Shown here piece after piece: positions 62,554 to 64,000 of a stretch of 64,000 nucleotides of DNA (positions are counted from its first letter, which is position 1; each line of letters begins with the position of its first letter). Both the position numbers and the translations under genes were made by a program. The stretch covers positions 372,001-436,000 of the forward strand of contig CAMBOV010000001.1 in the NCBI GenBank assembly GCA_945869475.1, written 5' to 3'. The DNA comes from Singulisphaera sp. GP187. Its GTDB lineage: Bacteria; Planctomycetota; Phycisphaerae; Phycisphaerales; SM1A02. Under the pieces are notes generated by a model. That model was not told the origin of the DNA and did no database searches. It worked only from the letters and a program-made list of their open reading frames with translations.

Positions 62554-64000
62554 GAACGACCAGCGCCGTCAGGGCGCGACGCTGAATCTTTCCCGTTGGA
62601 TTGCGTGGCAGTGCCTCAAGCAGCCTGATTTCACGCGGAACCTTGAACTGCGCAAGGTGTTCACGGCACCAGGATCGCAGCGCCGCCTCATCAAACGACT
62701 CTCCATCGCGCAGCTCGACAAATGCAATTGGCAATTCTCCGCGTGATTCATCGGGGAGTCCGATGACGGCGCTCGCCTTCACCGCGGGATGGCGATCGAG
62801 CACCTCTTCAATCTCTCGGGGAAAAACGTTTTCACCCGCGATGATCAGCATCTCCTTGATTCGTCCCGTGATGAAAAGGTGGCCGTCACGATCGAACCGT
62901 CCCATGTCGCCCGTTCGAAAATACCCCCGCTCATCGAAGGCTTCTTTCGTCTCGACAGGAAGGTTCCAATATCCCGCCATGACGTTGGGGCCAGCCACCC
63001 GAATCTCGCCCTCGCAGCCCATCGCGACGTCCTGGCCTGCCGCGTCAACGATGCGCTGATGGATCCGCGCGAGAGGTCGCCCGACACTGCGCCACCGCCA
63101 CTCTGCTGGCAAACACCAGTTCGTGACGGGTGAGGTCTCGGTGAGTCCATACCCCTCGCTGATCCGAATGCCAAAGCGCTCGAGAAATCCGTCCGAGACT
63201 GATTGCGCAAGGGGTTCGCCACCACTCACCACGTATCGCAGACTCTTGAGATCTTCGCGCTTCGCATCTTTGACGAGCCGAAGCGCTCCATACATCGATG
63301 GGATCGCCACGAGAACGGTCGGCGCGTGCCTTCGTGCGAGCTCGATGAGTTTGCGAGGTACAAAGCGCGCGGTGTAGATCGCGCGACAACCGATTGCCAG
63401 CGGAAGCAGCGTCAGAACCGTGATGCCGAAGGTATGAAACTGCGGCAGAACCCCAAGCATCGTGTCGGTGCGGTTGAAGTGCGCGCGGTCGACGATTTGC
63501 TCGATGTTGCTCATCAGATTGCCAGCGCTCAGCATCACACCCTTGGGACGACCGCTCGTTCCTGATGTGTAGAGAAGCAGCGCGAGGTCATCCGCGCCTC
63601 GACGGCGCGAGAAGCGCATCGGTGGAAAGCCCGTGAATTTCATCTGGTCCATTCGAAGTGCCTGCACTCCCTGCGGCAATCCTCCAACGAGGTCGATCAT
63701 CGGTGTGACCGCAACGCACACGTCGAGCCCCGCGTCTTTGCAGACGTACTCAAGATCAGCCTTCGGAAGGAGGTAATTGAGCGGCACGACCGTGCGGCCG
63801 AGAATCCATCCTGCCATAACGGCTGCAGGAAAGAGCCCTGAGGTTGGCAAGAGGATGCCAACCCGCTCACGCGACGAGAGGCGCTCGATCTCGCGCGCGA
63901 GATGCCACGCGACGATCTGCAACTCGAACGCGCGCCACGATCGCTGGTCGTCGATCACAGCGACCCTCCACGGGCGCAAGAGAATCTGACGTTGGATGGT
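62513..64000 (-). CDS. AMP-dependent acyl-CoA/acyl-ACP synthetase, 5' end cut by window edge
   Basis: A member of the ANL superfamily that activates a carboxylic acid as an acyl-AMP and passes it to a thiol. The frame is open to the window end, so the N-terminus is missing. Motifs are the P-loop L-L-Y-T-S-G-T-S-G-R-P-K-G, Y-G-L-T-E-T-S-P, the T-G-D-M-G hinge with F-I-T-G-R-I-K-E, and the catalytic lysine in P-T-G-K-I-Q. The visible 495 residues are almost the full family length of about 500. Medium- or long-chain fatty acids are the most likely substrate, but the acyl pocket cannot be read. The 3' end overlaps the 60.8 kb gene tail to tail by 41 bases. Confidence 0.92.
   Translation of the reverse strand, partial: TIQRQILLRPWRVAVIDDQRSWRAFELQIVAWHLAREIERLSSRERVGILLPTSGLFPAAVMAGWILGRTVVPLNYLLPKADLEYVCKDAGLDVCVAVTPMIDLVGGLPQGVQALRMDQMKFTGFPPMRFSRRRGADDLALLLYTSGTSGRPKGVMLSAGNLMSNIEQIVDRAHFNRTDTMLGVLPQFHTFGITVLTLLPLAIGCRAIYTARFVPRKLIELARRHAPTVLVAIPSMYGALRLVKDAKREDLKSLRYVVSGGEPLAQSVSDGFLERFGIRISEGYGLTETSPVTNWCLPAEWRWRSVGRPLARIHQRIVDAAGQDVAMGCEGEIRVAGPNVMAGYWNLPVETKEAFDERGYFRTGDMGRFDRDGHLFITGRIKEMLIIAGENVFPREIEEVLDRHPAVKASAVIGLPDESRGELPIAFVELRDGESFDEAALRSWCREHLAQFKVPREIRLLEALPRNPTGKIQRRALTALVVLSSDTHPNPQGSP

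Overview
The window looks like chromosomal DNA of a planctomycete, most likely of the Phycisphaerae type. Five predicted secreted or surface proteins end in the same short C-terminal module (paired N-G-x-D-L-x-x-L-L-S-x-W-G segments ending in Cys-Pro), which matches the GC-type dockerin of that group. The gene order is mosaic, with housekeeping genes beside large Cys-rich secreted proteins. There is no rRNA, CRISPR array, prophage or plasmid function. Both window edges cut genes: a FlgI-like P-ring protein on the left and an AMP-dependent acyl synthetase on the right.

Layout. 0-12.7 kb: flgI-like fragment, smc, a bacterial deoxyhypusine-synthase homologue, a one-domain asparaginase, a YyaL-type thioredoxin protein, a membrane protein, lysA, an SRPBCC protein and the pgsA-pgpA phospholipid pair. 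12.8-19.5 kb: nuoJ-K-L-M-N, the proton-pumping membrane arm of complex I without its peripheral subunits. 19.5-25.7 kb: tRNA-Arg(ACG), polX, ffh, a PerM/AI-2E permease, a Minf_1886-type protein and an OmpA-domain lipoprotein. 25.8-30.2 kb: a lamin-tail-like secreted protein, an orphan MlaE permease and a transglutaminase-fold protein that seems to lack its catalytic residues. 30.1-35.8 kb: the imuA-imuB-dnaE2 mutagenesis cassette. 36-40.2 kb: a pseudopilin with a dockerin-like tail, a beta-propeller/di-heme peroxidase gene split by an in-frame TAG, and a decayed insertion sequence. 40.2-51.1 kb: a ten-gene respiratory operon on the minus strand. 51.2-57.9 kb: tRNA-Leu(CAA), guaB, a PilT-type ATPase, a membrane-anchored GspE-like protein with a ruined ATP site, a CvpA-like membrane protein and a peroxiredoxin. 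58.2-62.6 kb: two large secreted Cys-rich repeat proteins.

How the genes work together. The minus-strand block from 51133 down to 40193 encodes cytochrome oxidase subunits II (with a fused c-heme), I and III, a membrane protein, a di-heme c lipoprotein, a Rieske protein, a cytochrome b with a fused c-heme, a CtaG/iron-sulfur fusion, a small periplasmic protein and an FMN-dependent 2-hydroxy-acid dehydrogenase. Almost every junction is a 4-base stop/start overlap, so it reads as one transcript making a quinol-to-oxygen chain. With nuoJ-N this gives much of an aerobic respiratory chain.

The most novel signals are: (1) a 43-residue Cys-rich module present five times in three secreted proteins with exactly conserved spacing; (2) a membrane-anchored secretion-ATPase paralogue that has lost its Walker residues, placed between PilT and a CvpA-like protein; (3) the CtaG/4Fe-4S fusion with a probable CTG start; (4) short in-frame tandem repeats inserted into many otherwise conserved proteins, one of which forms eight GGG tracts in nuoL; and (5) the TAG-interrupted peroxidase gene. 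All functions are read from sequence motifs and family knowledge; no database search was run.
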